From NCBI GenBank assembly GCA_025766275.1, contig JAFKAC010000010.1, positions 124,001 to 188,000 on the forward strand: 64,000 nucleotides of DNA, written 5' to 3'. This DNA comes from Lactarius indigo. Lineage: Eukaryota; Basidiomycota; Agaricomycetes; Russulales; Russulaceae. Of this stretch, positions 53,869 to 64,000 are shown in pieces; positions within the stretch are counted from its first letter, which is position 1, and each line of letters starts with the position of its first letter. Both the position numbers and the translations under genes were made by a program. Under the pieces are notes generated by a model. It saw nothing but the letters and a program-made list of their open reading frames with translations. It searched no databases and was not told where the DNA came from.

Positions 53869-55377
53869 ATGTCAGCAACGAAACCGGTTTGTATCATTGC
53901 CATTGGAATGGCTGGCTCGGGAAAGTCTACCTTTGTGCAGCGTATAAATGCACATCTCCACGCAAAGACGCCCCCTGCACCCCCCTATGTCCTCAACCTC
54001 GACCCCGCGGTGACCAATGTACCCTTCGAGGCAAACATCGACATCCGAGACACGGTGGACTACCATGAGGTCATGAAGCAGTGCGCAGTAGCAGCTCTTC
54101 CGCGCCGCACAACCGCCCAGCTGAGGCTGTCCCCCAAAGGTACAACTTGGGCCCTAACGGCGCCATCCTCACCGCGCTCAACCTCTTCACCACCAAGTTC
54201 GACCAGGTTCTCGATCTCGTCGAGAAACGTGCAGAGTCTGTCGAGTGCGCCCATCGTCCTCTACCTTTCCTTGTTGTCGCTCACCCTCCACCCAGCTATG
54301 TGATCGTTGATACACCCGGTCAGATCGAGATATTTACTTGGTCCGCGTCAGGCGCAATCATTACAGACGCAGTCGCGTCCTCTCTCCCAACTGTCATTGC
54401 ATACATTGTCGACACACCACGTGCTGCGGCCCCTGCGACGTTTATGTCAAATATGCTCTATGCGTGTAGGTATGTCATTCTAGTTTGGGTCCTCTCTCTC
54501 TCTTTTCTTTTCCAGTTGGCTGTTAGTCGCGCTGTGGGACTCTCTTTCGTTTTCTAGAGGGCACCGTGTCGCTCCTTATTCTACTCCTCTCCCGTTTCTA
54601 GCGTCGCTCATACTTCACAGTATACTCTACAAGACCAAGCTTCCCTTTATCGTCGTTTTCAACAAGATCGATGCACAGCCCCACGATTTTGCACTCAACT
54701 GGATGCAAGACTTTGAGACTTTCCAAGAGGCGCTTGCGACGCATCGAAGCACGACCGACGACGAAGGCGCACCGACCTACATGAACAGCCTCATGAACAG
54801 CATGAGCCTGGTTCTAGATGAGTTCTACAAGCACCTCAAGGTTCGCATTTATTGCAATACCGCACATACCCCCCGTAATGTCCCACTTTCACAGTCAGTA
54901 GGCGTGTCCAGCCTGACGGGTGAGGGCGTCTCCGAGTTTTTCGAAGCTGTGGAAGCTTCTCGCGAGGAATACGAAAAGTCTGTACCCCAAACCCTTTCGC
55001 CGCCTTGAGCCTATTGATCGACTCCTGCGCAGGGAGTATCTTCCTGAGCTTGCACGCATGCGTGCCCAGCGCGAGGCAACACTGCAAAAACAAAAAGAAG
55101 ATTCGACGGCGCGGATGTTGGCCGACCTCGCAGTGGACCGTGCAAAAAATCCCAAGGCTGCACTGCAGGACCGGTGGAACCCACAAGAGGAGGAAGACGA
55201 AGAGGAGGACGACGGGGGCGAACTTAATATTATCGATAGGAGTGCGTTTCATGCCCTATCTCCTCTCTCGGCAAATCGTCCTTTTCCGTCTGCATTCCGC
55301 ATCACGCTATTGCCTACCATTCCCTTCCAGAGGAATCTCCGGCGGCGTGTTACATGACAAGGGTCGACGTGGCCTGA
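53869..55377 (+). CDS. GPN1: GPN-loop GTPase 1 (Npa3 / XAB1)
   Basis: A GTPase needed for assembly and nuclear import of RNA polymerase II. Exons: 53869-54080, 54140-54244, 54296-54469, 54621-54840, 54895-54977, 55033-55241 and 55331-55377, 349 aa. Motifs: P-loop [15 protein letters not shown]; the GPN loop in [15 protein letters not shown]; guanine specificity N-K-I-D; S-S-L-T-G-E-G. The C-terminal tail is charged and acidic (E-E-E-D-E-E-E-D-D), as in the family. All introns are GT-AG and all phases match. The N-terminus has no signal. Confidence 0.95.
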
Positions 55378-55447
55378 ATGTAACGGTGTAACCCCTTTTG
55401 GCCTCCTTCCACCCACTAGGGTGCTGATCTAATCACGTCGTGTGTGA

Positions 55448-55669
55448 TTGGAAGCTTCACTCAGTGCGGACGGAGGAGGAGGAGGAGGGGAGCCCCAGTT
55501 CCCATTCGTCCATATTGTTCCCTTCTTCGGTTTCCCTGGTTTCATATCGTCGGCCGCGGTGCTAATGCAGTATTTGATAGGCGAAGAACCGTGGCCGGGA
55601 CAGTACGTCGATCTGACGCAAGCGCGGCGGAGAGAAGATTCAGATATGGCGTGGCCGCGACCTACATGA
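55448..55669 (+). CDS. Possible short coding segment
   Basis: An open frame without a proper ATG at its left end encodes a hydrophobic stretch F-V-H-I-V-P-F-F-G-F-P-G-F-I-S-S, then a polar end with E-E-P-W-P-G-Q-Y and M-A-W-P-R-P-T. It could be the last exon of a small protein or chance. No family recognised. Confidence 0.25.
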   Translation: MEASLSADGGGGGGEPQFPFVHIVPFFGFPGFISSAAVLMQYLIGEEPWPGQYVDLTQARRREDSDMAWPRPT

Positions 55670-56783
55670 CGCAAGAGTAGGAGGGCCCCCGGCCGCCGTT
55701 ACGACGGTGAAAAGGAAAATATAAACAAAAAAAGGTGTCGTTTGTTGTATCATGTAAGTTTCGTGCAATCGCAATGCGATCAATGGCCGATATGGTGTGG
55801 CACGCGCGCTTGTGCCTAATTGTCGTCCCGTGGCTGGCTGCCTCTGTGCTTTTACAGTAAAGCTGCTTGGGAATAGCAGGCCAGGTTCATTCCGCTTGAT
55901 GACTAGGCGATTTTTAAGTGCCGAGGCTGTGTGGGATACGCCAGTTGATCGCGGAGTATATTGCTGATAATTCCGTCATAATGCACTTGAGCGCTGACCG
56001 CCTGCAGCCTTCTCGGCGCCTACAAGGACCTACGAGTGAATGATCGTGCGTAACTCGCCTCTTGGGCGACGTTCCATTCCGCCTTTCCCGCTTGCGAAGC
56101 GCGGGTGGACGACGGGGAGAACTTTTTGCCTCTGGGTTTACCTTGTGCGCACTCTCCGAGGAAGGAGAGATATGAGATCATCCATCGTTGGCGGAGAAGA
56201 CACGCAGATAGGGCAGCGAGATGTACAAATGTACAATATAAATACACGTACATTGCTCGCATGTACGTTAATGACGCGCTTGCAAGCATGAGCGAGTTCT
56301 AGGCGCTGTCAGCGTGCGGCAAGAGAGCCGCACAATTGTTTCTCAATCATGCAATTATTACCAACGAAGCGGCCCAAGTAGATGTTGACTTGACCTGACT
56401 TGACCTTACTTGATGGAGTGATTAATGGAAGATTAAGTAATCTCAACACAAAACCGACCGAGCGAGGACACATCTCTCCCTCTCTTTCCTCCTCATAAAA
56501 AGCTTCCGTCTCTCGCCCACTCACCCATAACTCCGTTTTTCTCTTCTCCCTCACACGAGCGATCGCCAAGAACGAGCACGAGCACAGACTCGCTGTGTCC
56601 CAAGATCGCCTCGCGTGAATTACCCCTTCTGTCCACCCGCGCGCAACACTGCTTCTCCATCACAACCTTTTCTTCTTCGATCGCACTTCTCCCTCTAACC
56701 GCTACCCACAACCACCCACCACCACCCACCCTCACAACACGACGCAGCGCCCCTCAACGCGTTAACAAATATCCCCCTGATTA
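55670..56783. other. Intergenic; CDK1 upstream region
   Basis: No gene. Contains short TGACTTGACC-type repeats near 56390-56412 and a CCACCACCC-rich leader near 56700-56730, just before the CDK1 start. Confidence 0.5.
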
Positions 56784-58609
56784 ATGGACCGGTGCGTGCC
56801 TCTCCACCCGCCCCGTGGTCCTGTGACTTATATCCACACCGCGCGGTGGCACCACCCCACAATCCAGCTACGCCAAGATCGAGAAAGTCGGTGCGTACAC
56901 GCGTCTCCTCGATCTCGTCTTTGGCTGCTCGCTCATCACCTGCTTCCTTCCTCCCCCCTCTGCGGCCGCCGATAATGCTGACGTACGTACGTACAGGCGA
57001 AGGTGCGTTCCGCCGCGGGGGTTACCAGGGCGTGTGTGTATCTGTGCTCACAAACGCCGCTGCCGCGGTCGTCGTCGTTTTTTTTTTTTCTCTGCCCTTT
57101 GGTGCGTTTTTATATTGGGCGCTCTCTCTAGGCACGTACGGTGTTGTATACAAGGCGCGCGATGTCAGCACGAACCAGATCGTGGCGCTGAAGAAGATCC
57201 GACTCGAGGCGGAGGACGAGGGCGTGCCGAGCACCGCCATTCGCGAGATCTCGCTCCTCAAGGAGCTCAAGGACGACAATATTGTCCGGTATGCACGTTT
57301 TGCGTGCTCCAGCGCTGTTCTGTTGGCGGCGGTTAACGAGCATCGACCCCGGCCACGTAGGTTACTGGATATCGTGCACGCGGATCAGAAACTCTATCTC
57401 GTGTTCGAGTTCCTTGACGTCGATCTGAAGCGCTACATGGAAGCTGGTAATTCCCAGGGCACGCCGATCTCCCTCGAGCTTTGCCAGGTGTGTAAACCAT
57501 TTTCTTTTTCTGTTTTTCCCCATCTTGCTCCCTCCCCGCCAATACCTGTGTGCACGCCACTCACTGTACGCAATGCCGATATGTCCCCCTTAATCGGCTC
57601 GTCGGTGTGTGTGCCCGCCGGACACACTCGGCGCTGACAGGGTTGTTATGCGGTGTGCCACCCTTTACTCCGGATCCAGATATTCGGGATCGATTGTCTG
57701 TGTCTGGTCTCGCTTGATTTTGATTATTGCTTGTCCCGGCGCGCATTCATCACGTGACTGCCACATCTGGCAGGCTCAAACGGTTGCTACGCCCGGCGCG
57801 AATGCTACCCCGGAATACACCATTCCAGCTCCTATGATACAATGCTGATTGGGGATTACTCCCGCAGAAATTCACACACCAGCTGACCTCGGGACTACGG
57901 TACTGCCATTCGCACCGGATCCTGCATCGTGACCTCAAGCCGCAAAATCTCCTCATTGACAAGAGAAACAATCTGAAACTAGCTGATTTTGGGCTTGCGC
58001 GCGCGTTTGGAATTCCCATGCGCACGTACACCCATGAGGTACACTATTTCTAGCTCCACGGAGCCCCCCGGAAACTCCGCGTGGTACTGACATGTCTGTT
58101 GGAATGATAGGTCGTCACGTTGTGGTATCGTGCGCCTGAGGTCTTACTCGGTGGTCGTCACTATTCAACCGCCATCGACATGTGGTCGGTTGGATGTATC
58201 TTTGCGGAAATGGTCATGCGTGGTATACCACTATTCCCAGGTGACTCTGAAATCGACCAAATTTTCAAGATCTTCCGGTTGGTCCTACGCTCCTAGTTGA
58301 ATGGATCGCTGATATATTTGACGAGTAGGGTACTTGGCACGCCGAACGAAGAGTCATGGCCGGGAGTCAAGCAGCTGCCCGACTACAAGCCTACGTTCCC
58401 ACAGTGGTCAGCGCAAGAGCTCGCTGAGCAAGTTCCTTATCTAGACGAGGCCGGTATCGATCTACTAAAGGTACTGTTTTTACTTCTTTCAATCTTTTTT
58501 CGGTAGCTGAATTGTCTCGCCATAGCAAACTCTCGCATACGACAGCGCCCGACGAATTTCCGCGAAACGTGCTCTTGTGCACCCATATTTCGCTAATTAT
58601 CGAGGATAG
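56784..58609 (+). CDS. CDK1: Cyclin-dependent kinase 1 (Cdc2 / Cdc28)
   Basis: Master cell-cycle Ser/Thr kinase. Nine exons: 56784-56791 (8 nt), 56868-56890, 56997-57002 (6 nt), 57132-57288, 57361-57487, 57868-58038, 58111-58277, 58329-58470 and 58526-58609. Total 885 nt, 294 aa, the usual Cdc2 length. Joining the tiny exons restores [16 protein letters not shown] with inhibitory Thr14/Tyr15. Other motifs: P-S-T-A-I-R-E cyclin helix, [12 protein letters not shown]-loop [14 protein letters not shown], and D-M-W-S-V-G-C-I-F. Intron 5 is 380 bp, long for this window. No lesion seen. Confidence 0.97.
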
Positions 58610-59024
58610 ACCGTTACCCATCCATATGTTTACCCTTTTCCCCCTTCTTTCATCATGCACTTCTCTCCTCTGGCATCGTAGCTTTGCATCTGTGTTACCT
58701 TACCCCATCGTACCGGCATTACTCATGCAATCGTCCAATAACAAGCAACCTGCTCTGTTCTGTTTCCACTTTTTTTTTTCTTTCTTTCTATATCCATGTC
58801 CTGTTCTCACTTGCACAGATCGTGTTGTGTTTGTACTACCTACAAGCTCGCCACATCCGGTCTGTGCCTTTATTGTTCCTTCTGGAGGCGGTGCGCGCAT
58901 TAATGTAATAATCCGTTAGTCGTGAGAGCGCGACGCGTCGTAGTCTCGTGATCGTTTGTGAATGGCACGTGATATATAATTCGGGTCTGCCTTCGATGTA
59001 CCTGGTTTGGCTTTGGTTGATACC
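58610..59024. other. Intergenic, no gene seen
   Basis: CDK1 3' region and HAL2 promoter. ATATATAA-like sequence near 58972. Confidence 0.5.
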
Positions 59025-60410
59025 ATGGCCGCACCGTTCCTCCTCGAACAGCAAGTCGCAATCACCGCTGTGCGACGCGCATGCTCGTTGACCACAACCG
59101 TCTTTAACAAGCTCGTCGCAGGCGAGACCCTCGTCAAGGGCGACAAGAGTCCCGTAACCGGTGCGCGGGGCCCCCAATGGCCATCGTTATAGAGCGCCCC
59201 CTCAACCCATCACTTCTCAGTGGCCGACTTTGCCGCACAGGCGGTCATCAACACCGTACTCTCCAACGCGTTCCCAGACGACCCCATCATCGGCGAGGAA
59301 GATGCTGCGGACCTCCGCGCCGCGACGCCCGAGAGCGATGCTCTGCGCGCGCGCGTCGTCGAACTTGCAGACGACGTCCTTGCGCAGCCGGCGCACGAGC
59401 ATGCTGGCGAGCGCGCGGAATGGGGGCTCGGAAGGCGCTGGGGCGCCGATGCGCTCTTGGGCGCCATCGATCGCGGGTCCCATGTCGGCGGGCGGACTGG
59501 GCGTACGATACGTCTCTCACTTCCTGACTCGTTCTTGCTGATTGTGGATTAGGTATGTGGACGCTCGACCCGATCGATGGGACGAAGGGCTTCCTTCGAG
59601 GAGGGCAATACGCGGTCTGTCTCGCGCTGCTCGTCGATGCGCGCGTCGAGCTCGGCGTCATAGGATGCCCGAACCTCCCCACGGCCACCGATACGGCGAA
59701 CGACGACGATAAGGGCGCGCTGTTCGTCGCTGTGCGCGGGCACGGCGCACACCAGCTCCCGCTCTCGCCCCGCGCGACGACGGACCCGCCGAACACGCAG
59801 CGGCTATACATGCCGCGTCTGGCGCTGCACGACCTGCACTTCCTCGAGTCCGTCGAGAAGGCCCACGCAGCGCTCGACACGAACGCGCGCGTCGCCGCGC
59901 GTCTCGGTGTGCGCGCCACGCCGGTGCGCATGGACTCGCAGGCCAAGTACGGCGCGCTCGCGCGTGGCGGCGGCGTGTACATGCGTCTGCCTGTCGCGCG
60001 GGGCTACCAGGAGAAGATCTGGGTGCGTAAAATACGTCATTCGTGTCCGTCTTCTCCCTAGTGAACTTTGGTGGGGTAGGACCATGCGCCGGGGTCGCTG
60101 CTCGTTGAGGAGGCCGGTGGCGTCATTTCGGATTATCGGGGGCGCCAGCTGGACTTTGGGCTTGGTCGGACGCTTGGCGAGAACTTTGGGGTCGTGGCGG
60201 CGAGGAAGGAGGTGCATGCAGAGGTGATTGCGGCTGTTGGTGCGGTGTTGGCGGAGGAGGCGGTGGAGAAAGAAGGTGCGTGGCTAAAACCCTGCCAACC
60301 ATGATTGACTGATGGTTGATTGATCAATTAATTAAATTGGCTGGGGGGGTCGATTGTGCCAATTTGTAGGTGAAGTCGTAGTGGAGCAAACGCCGCAAAA
60401 TAAAACGTAG
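59025..60410 (+). CDS. 3'(2'),5'-bisphosphate nucleotidase (HAL2 / MET22)
   Basis: Removes the 3' phosphate from PAP in sulphur assimilation; in yeast it is the lithium/sodium-sensitive salt-tolerance enzyme. Exons: 59025-59160, 59221-59502, 59553-60022, 60080-60275 and 60370-60410, 374 aa. Metal-site motifs of the inositol monophosphatase fold: G-E-E-D-A (near residue 75-80), D-P-I-D-G-T-K-G-F (near 142) and D-H-A-P-G-S-L-L-V-E-E-A-G-G (near 298). Early V-K-G-D-K-S-P-V-T-V-A-D is also family-typical. Arg/Ala-rich and GC-rich, with strong third-position G+C. Confidence 0.93.
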
Positions 60411-62292
60411 AGCGAGAGACGCGCGCTCGACGAAGTGTATTATTAGGGTCTATCGCGACGATCTATCAAATCACGATCCGATTGACCGGTATTGGACGAC
60501 GACAAAGGTCACTCGATCATATTAAAATGATGAAGAAAATGGGAGCATCATCATTTTCGGTTCACGTCGAGACATCTTGAGAGTGGGCTGATTGCGCGGA
60601 TGGTAGGAGCTAGCCAGCTGCCGTGGTGGGCTGCAATCGATGCTAATAACAAAACGAGCCCGAAGCGTTCCGTTCTCGTTTGTGCAGTAATGTGACTAAA
60701 GTCCTCCCTTGGTGCTTTGAATTAACACTCTTCATTATCACGAAGGCCTTCGCTTACAGAAGATGACCGCATCGTGACAAAGGAAGAGCCGAAGCGAAGC
60801 AAAGTAGCCCCGTAGGTACCGGAGTAGTTGTTCTCACCGCATCACACTGCAGTGTCGCATTAAGATTACGGGGACCAAGTCTCCGTTCGTCGTCGTCGGC
60901 TGCCAGAGAAAGAGTGGGTCCTGTGAGGTGAGGCCGACCACCGGACGGTGGAGGCGGCACACGGCATTTGATCCCCACCGAACCACAGTACGAGATGATC
61001 CATCTTTTCGCTATGATGGGAAAGGGAGGAATATTGTCTATGGCTGCATTACCCGTACCGAGAGATAGGTGTGAACTATACAAGGTCCAAGTTGGAGATC
61101 CTGATGCCGGAACCCATGGTCGGTCGCGTAAGCCGTTGCCATTGCTATTTCGTTATCGTCCTTAGCCGACCATCTTCTGCTGCAGTACTCGAAGCCAGTC
61201 CTCTCCACCACCCTCAAACATCGCCTGTGCCTCACGTAATAAATCTACATAGCTGATTGTCTTCTACTTCTCCAGCCCCCCTCTACTCCCCCCAAACATC
61301 GCTCGTACATCGCGTAAGTTCATTTTGCTGGTTATCTCCACTTGTGCAGGGATCTTTTCTCTGCTGACTAATAATACCCACTGCAAGTGCTAGACCGACG
61401 CGCGATGCGCAGGGTCGATACAACGTCCGATCGCATGTAGTCTGCGCGACATGGCGGCATTTCCAAGTTCATTCGAAACAGCCCAGATGTGGGATACGGC
61501 CGAGTCGGGCGGCCAGCGCAGGATGCGGTTCTCCGTCGTTGGGTCTCTGGAGCTCGGTTTACGGCTGCGATCGTCGTCCTTCACGAGACATTCGAATCCA
61601 TTCCTCGGGTACAGAACACTGTGTAGCACTTCACTTCAAATAACTATGTGTGGCCCGTGGCCTTTTGCAGTAAATAATAGGAGACCTATTTCACGATTCA
61701 TATGAATGGGAAGTCCTTTTCATTCATTAAGTCTCAGCTTTCTCTTGTAAACAATGCGAACCATTCCTCTCAAAGCTTGTACCCCAACTTAACGATACGG
61801 TACAGTACAGATCACAGAAGTCATTGCTCTTGGTAATTCCGCGTTCGACTTGCCCCGAAACTGGAATCTCGAAATCGATCTCTGGACCCTCATGTTAATA
61901 CTTAAGGTCCGCAGACACAACAAGGGAAGCAGGAGTAATGAGTGTCGAGCATCTTCGATGATAGGCAGTGAGAGAGAAAGATGGAGTTCCGATTCGGCAG
62001 AGGTATATACAATTGACTACAGTACTGCGACTACGTATCTATCCAACAGAGTAACGACAGTACGGCTTAGCTGATAAGTATCCTTCCGACCGACAAGTCA
62101 CCAACCGAAAAAAGTCAACGAGAACAATATTTCACTCATAAAAAACAAAACTCCACAAGAGTGTCCGAAGAGTGCGCCAAATCAAGTTCGAGAAAAGACC
62201 GAATGAACAAACGAGGGGAAAAAAGTAAACAAACAAGAAACGCAAGGTATTCAGGTTAGCGATTCGCGTGTGATGGGGATGGTATATGTGAA
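60411..62292. other. 1.9-kb stretch without a recognised gene
   Basis: No domain in six frames. Includes an imperfect duplication around AAACATCGC (61203-61270 against 61285-61345). It may include UTRs of HAL2 and of the oxidase gene, whose 3' ends face each other. Confidence 0.5.
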
Positions 62293-64000
62293 TCAGACAC
62301 CGGGAGGGTGGAATCCAGCCTGATTAGGCCAATTGCCGATCAGTCCAGGGTCGCCTCCGATGCGAACGAACACGCCGTGCGAGGGGGTTGGACCATCAAG
62401 AATGAACAGCTGATGCCATCCTGGAGGCGACACCTTCGCGTCTGGCGGGGCGGTGACAGTGCAAGTATTACCATTGCACGAGAAGGCAGGGAAGATGGTA
62501 CGGCCGCCCATGGTGTTACCGTGCGTGCTCGACGTGGCCGCAACAAGCGAGACTTTCATGCCGGACGTCGATCCCTGGAACAGCTGCACAACGATCTGGT
62601 ACTGGCCGTTGTATGCCCAGTCCTTGTTCTGGATGGTTACAACGGGCTGGGTGAAGCCCTGGTTCAGATATGGAGGGATATAGACCTCGAGACGAAGTTC
62701 TTCGGGGAGCCCAGGAGTCTCCGGGTCCGAACCTGAGATGAGCACGCGGCCGTCGGGGAGGAGCGTGGCTTCAGAGTGGTACATCCGTGGGATAGTTGTG
62801 GTGTTGAGAATCGAGATACGTGCGCCGACGGGCTGCTTGGGGTCGTAGAGCAGCGCGGACAGGTTCGGGTCGGCACCAAGGCCGAAACCAGCGACACCTG
62901 CTTGCCCACCGTTCATGATCATGAATGTGCCATCGGGGAGTGCAACCATGCAAGCCATGACACGCCTCGAGGGCTAAACAACGACGCGTCAATTCGGTGC
63001 TTAAGGAGGAAAACGAGATGCGCTGTACGAACCATCCGTTCGATAACCCAGGTTGGGTTGGTAGCCTCAGGTTGGATGGACACGCAGTTGTCGAGGGCGA
63101 TACCGAAGTTGGAGCCACCACAGATCAATATGGTAATCAAGTCCTCGTACGGAGCACTTTGAGGGAAAAGAACCGAAGCGCCTTCCAATGGGTACGTGCG
63201 ACCAGCGAGGAAGCTCGTGACGGAACCGGGCATGTTGGGGAGAACTTTGACCGTGGCGAAGGTCACGGGGTCAAGAAGGCGTGCCTCGTTGTAGTACCCT
63301 GTCACAATATGTCAACAACGGAACTTTGAAATCGAACGTTTCCGACGCACCGGCAAAGATGAGACCACTAGGAAGAATATGAAGGAAGGGATAGAGATTG
63401 TTGGGGTTCGTACGATCAAGCCAGTCGAGGAACACCTGTGTGTCGCCACCAGGAATGCGAGGGAGAATCTCAAGCGTAGGGTTGGCCGGGGCATTGGAGC
63501 CAGTCTCACCGCCCACCACGACAACGCTGCCATTGGACAAAACTAGTGCAGTCGGATACCAACGTCCGCTCTGTACGAGAATGGCGCCTTTAGGACAAAC
63601 AAGTGGCAAGTGAGGTGGAGTGCGCGACACCTACCTGAAGTTTTAAGTTGTCCGGATCTTCCTCCCAGTCGTTGGTGCCATTGACGCCAGGCGATCCATC
63701 GGGCGCATAAAGTCGGACACCGTATGTCGAACCAAGCGACCAACCACCAACGTTCAGGATCCGTGCAGCCTTATCGGGAAGGACAATTGCACCAGAGCAG
63801 AATACGTCCGATTTGACGTGCATCTCACGCCAAGCGTGATTGAAGTCAGGGACGAGGCTCAGGTCGAGCTCGTATGCGCCAGTGGAGTTGGGGAACTCAG
63901 ACGTGCCACCTTTCTCGAGGAAAGAGACTTTGCCGTTGACACCAACAGTGGCAAGCAGCGGAGGTATAAGCCCAGGCATGAAGTACTACATTGATGATCC
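62293..64000 (-). CDS. Copper radical oxidase (glyoxal oxidase family, AA5), 5' end outside window
   Basis: Secreted H2O2-producing oxidase, used with lignin peroxidases in wood decay. Exons on the minus strand: 63985-63635, 63570-63351, 63298-63033 and 62973-62293 (TGA 62293-62295). Candidate active-site residues: the Cys of D-V-F-C-S-G and the Tyr of G-S-T-Y-G for the Cys-Tyr cofactor, Tyr-His in R-M-Y-H-S-E-A-T-L-L-P-D-G-R-V, and His in P-P-G-W-H-Q-L-F. Kelch-type repeats (V-V-V-G-G-E, L-I-C-G-G-S-N-F-G) precede a C-terminal Ig-like domain. The signal peptide and N-terminus are not in the window. Confidence 0.9.

Noticed and set aside
59287..59982. 231-codon minus-strand ORF
   Set aside because: It overlies the HAL2 exons and results from strong GC bias at third positions; HAL2 has family motifs, this ORF has none.
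60754..62074. Several ORFs of 60-109 codons upstream of the oxidase 3' end
   Set aside because: No motif, no consistent exon structure; no gene is claimed.

Overview
This looks like a piece of an Agaricomycete (basidiomycete) nuclear genome. The evidence is many GT-AG introns of about 50-60 bp, tiny exons, a NACHT-WD40 (NLR-like) gene, a copper radical oxidase, a Plavaka-type DNA transposon and chromodomain Ty3/gypsy retrotransposons. No tRNA, rRNA or CRISPR was recognised.

Layout. 1-5.3 kb: a C2-like/NACHT/14xWD40 gene with one in-frame TGA. 5.3-13.0 kb: a damaged gene neighbourhood with a degenerate nucleostemin copy (A), a pseudogenised WDR48 homologue, an HNH gene (HNH-1) and a second, truncated nucleostemin copy (B). 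13.2-27.3 kb: a two-gene Plavaka-like transposon, accessory gene on the minus strand and transposase on the plus strand. It is split at base 15564 by a very young Ty3/gypsy element (gypsy1, 15565-23416) with a perfect 5-bp target duplication. 28.9-45.7 kb: a nest of broken elements. These are the 5' half of gypsy2, an ORF1-like retroelement fragment, a complete minus-strand gypsy3 (35681-43364), the 3' end of gypsy4, and a DNA-transposon fragment. 46.0-50.0 kb: a second copy of the WDR48(start)/HNH/nucleostemin block, here with an apparently working nucleostemin gene (C). 50-64 kb: a single-copy housekeeping run: a small membrane protein, a SLMAP/Far10-like FHA protein, the GPN1/Npa3 GTPase, CDK1/Cdc2, the HAL2/MET22 bisphosphate nucleotidase, and the 3' part of a copper radical (glyoxal) oxidase.

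The most striking signals are in the gypsy elements. Gypsy1 and gypsy3 each carry, two bases after the 5' LTR, an 11-nt site exactly complementary to an 11-mer in their own LTR that lies just downstream of a TATA-like box. The site differs between elements, but the geometry is the same. This is the signature of Tf1-type RNA self-priming. Gypsy2 shows it at 10 of 11 positions. The same two elements have a -1 frameshift heptamer at an identical point in the gag/pol overlap, and both encode an uncharacterised domain downstream of the chromodomain. In gypsy1 that domain is a separate ORF ending in CCHC knuckles.

Across transposons and pseudogenes most internal stops are TGA where CGA is expected. 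This fits decay by deamination at CpG. The duplicated HNH/nucleostemin divergent pair, the 8-nt and 6-nt exons of CDK1, and the spliced accessory gene of the Plavaka element are further points of note.
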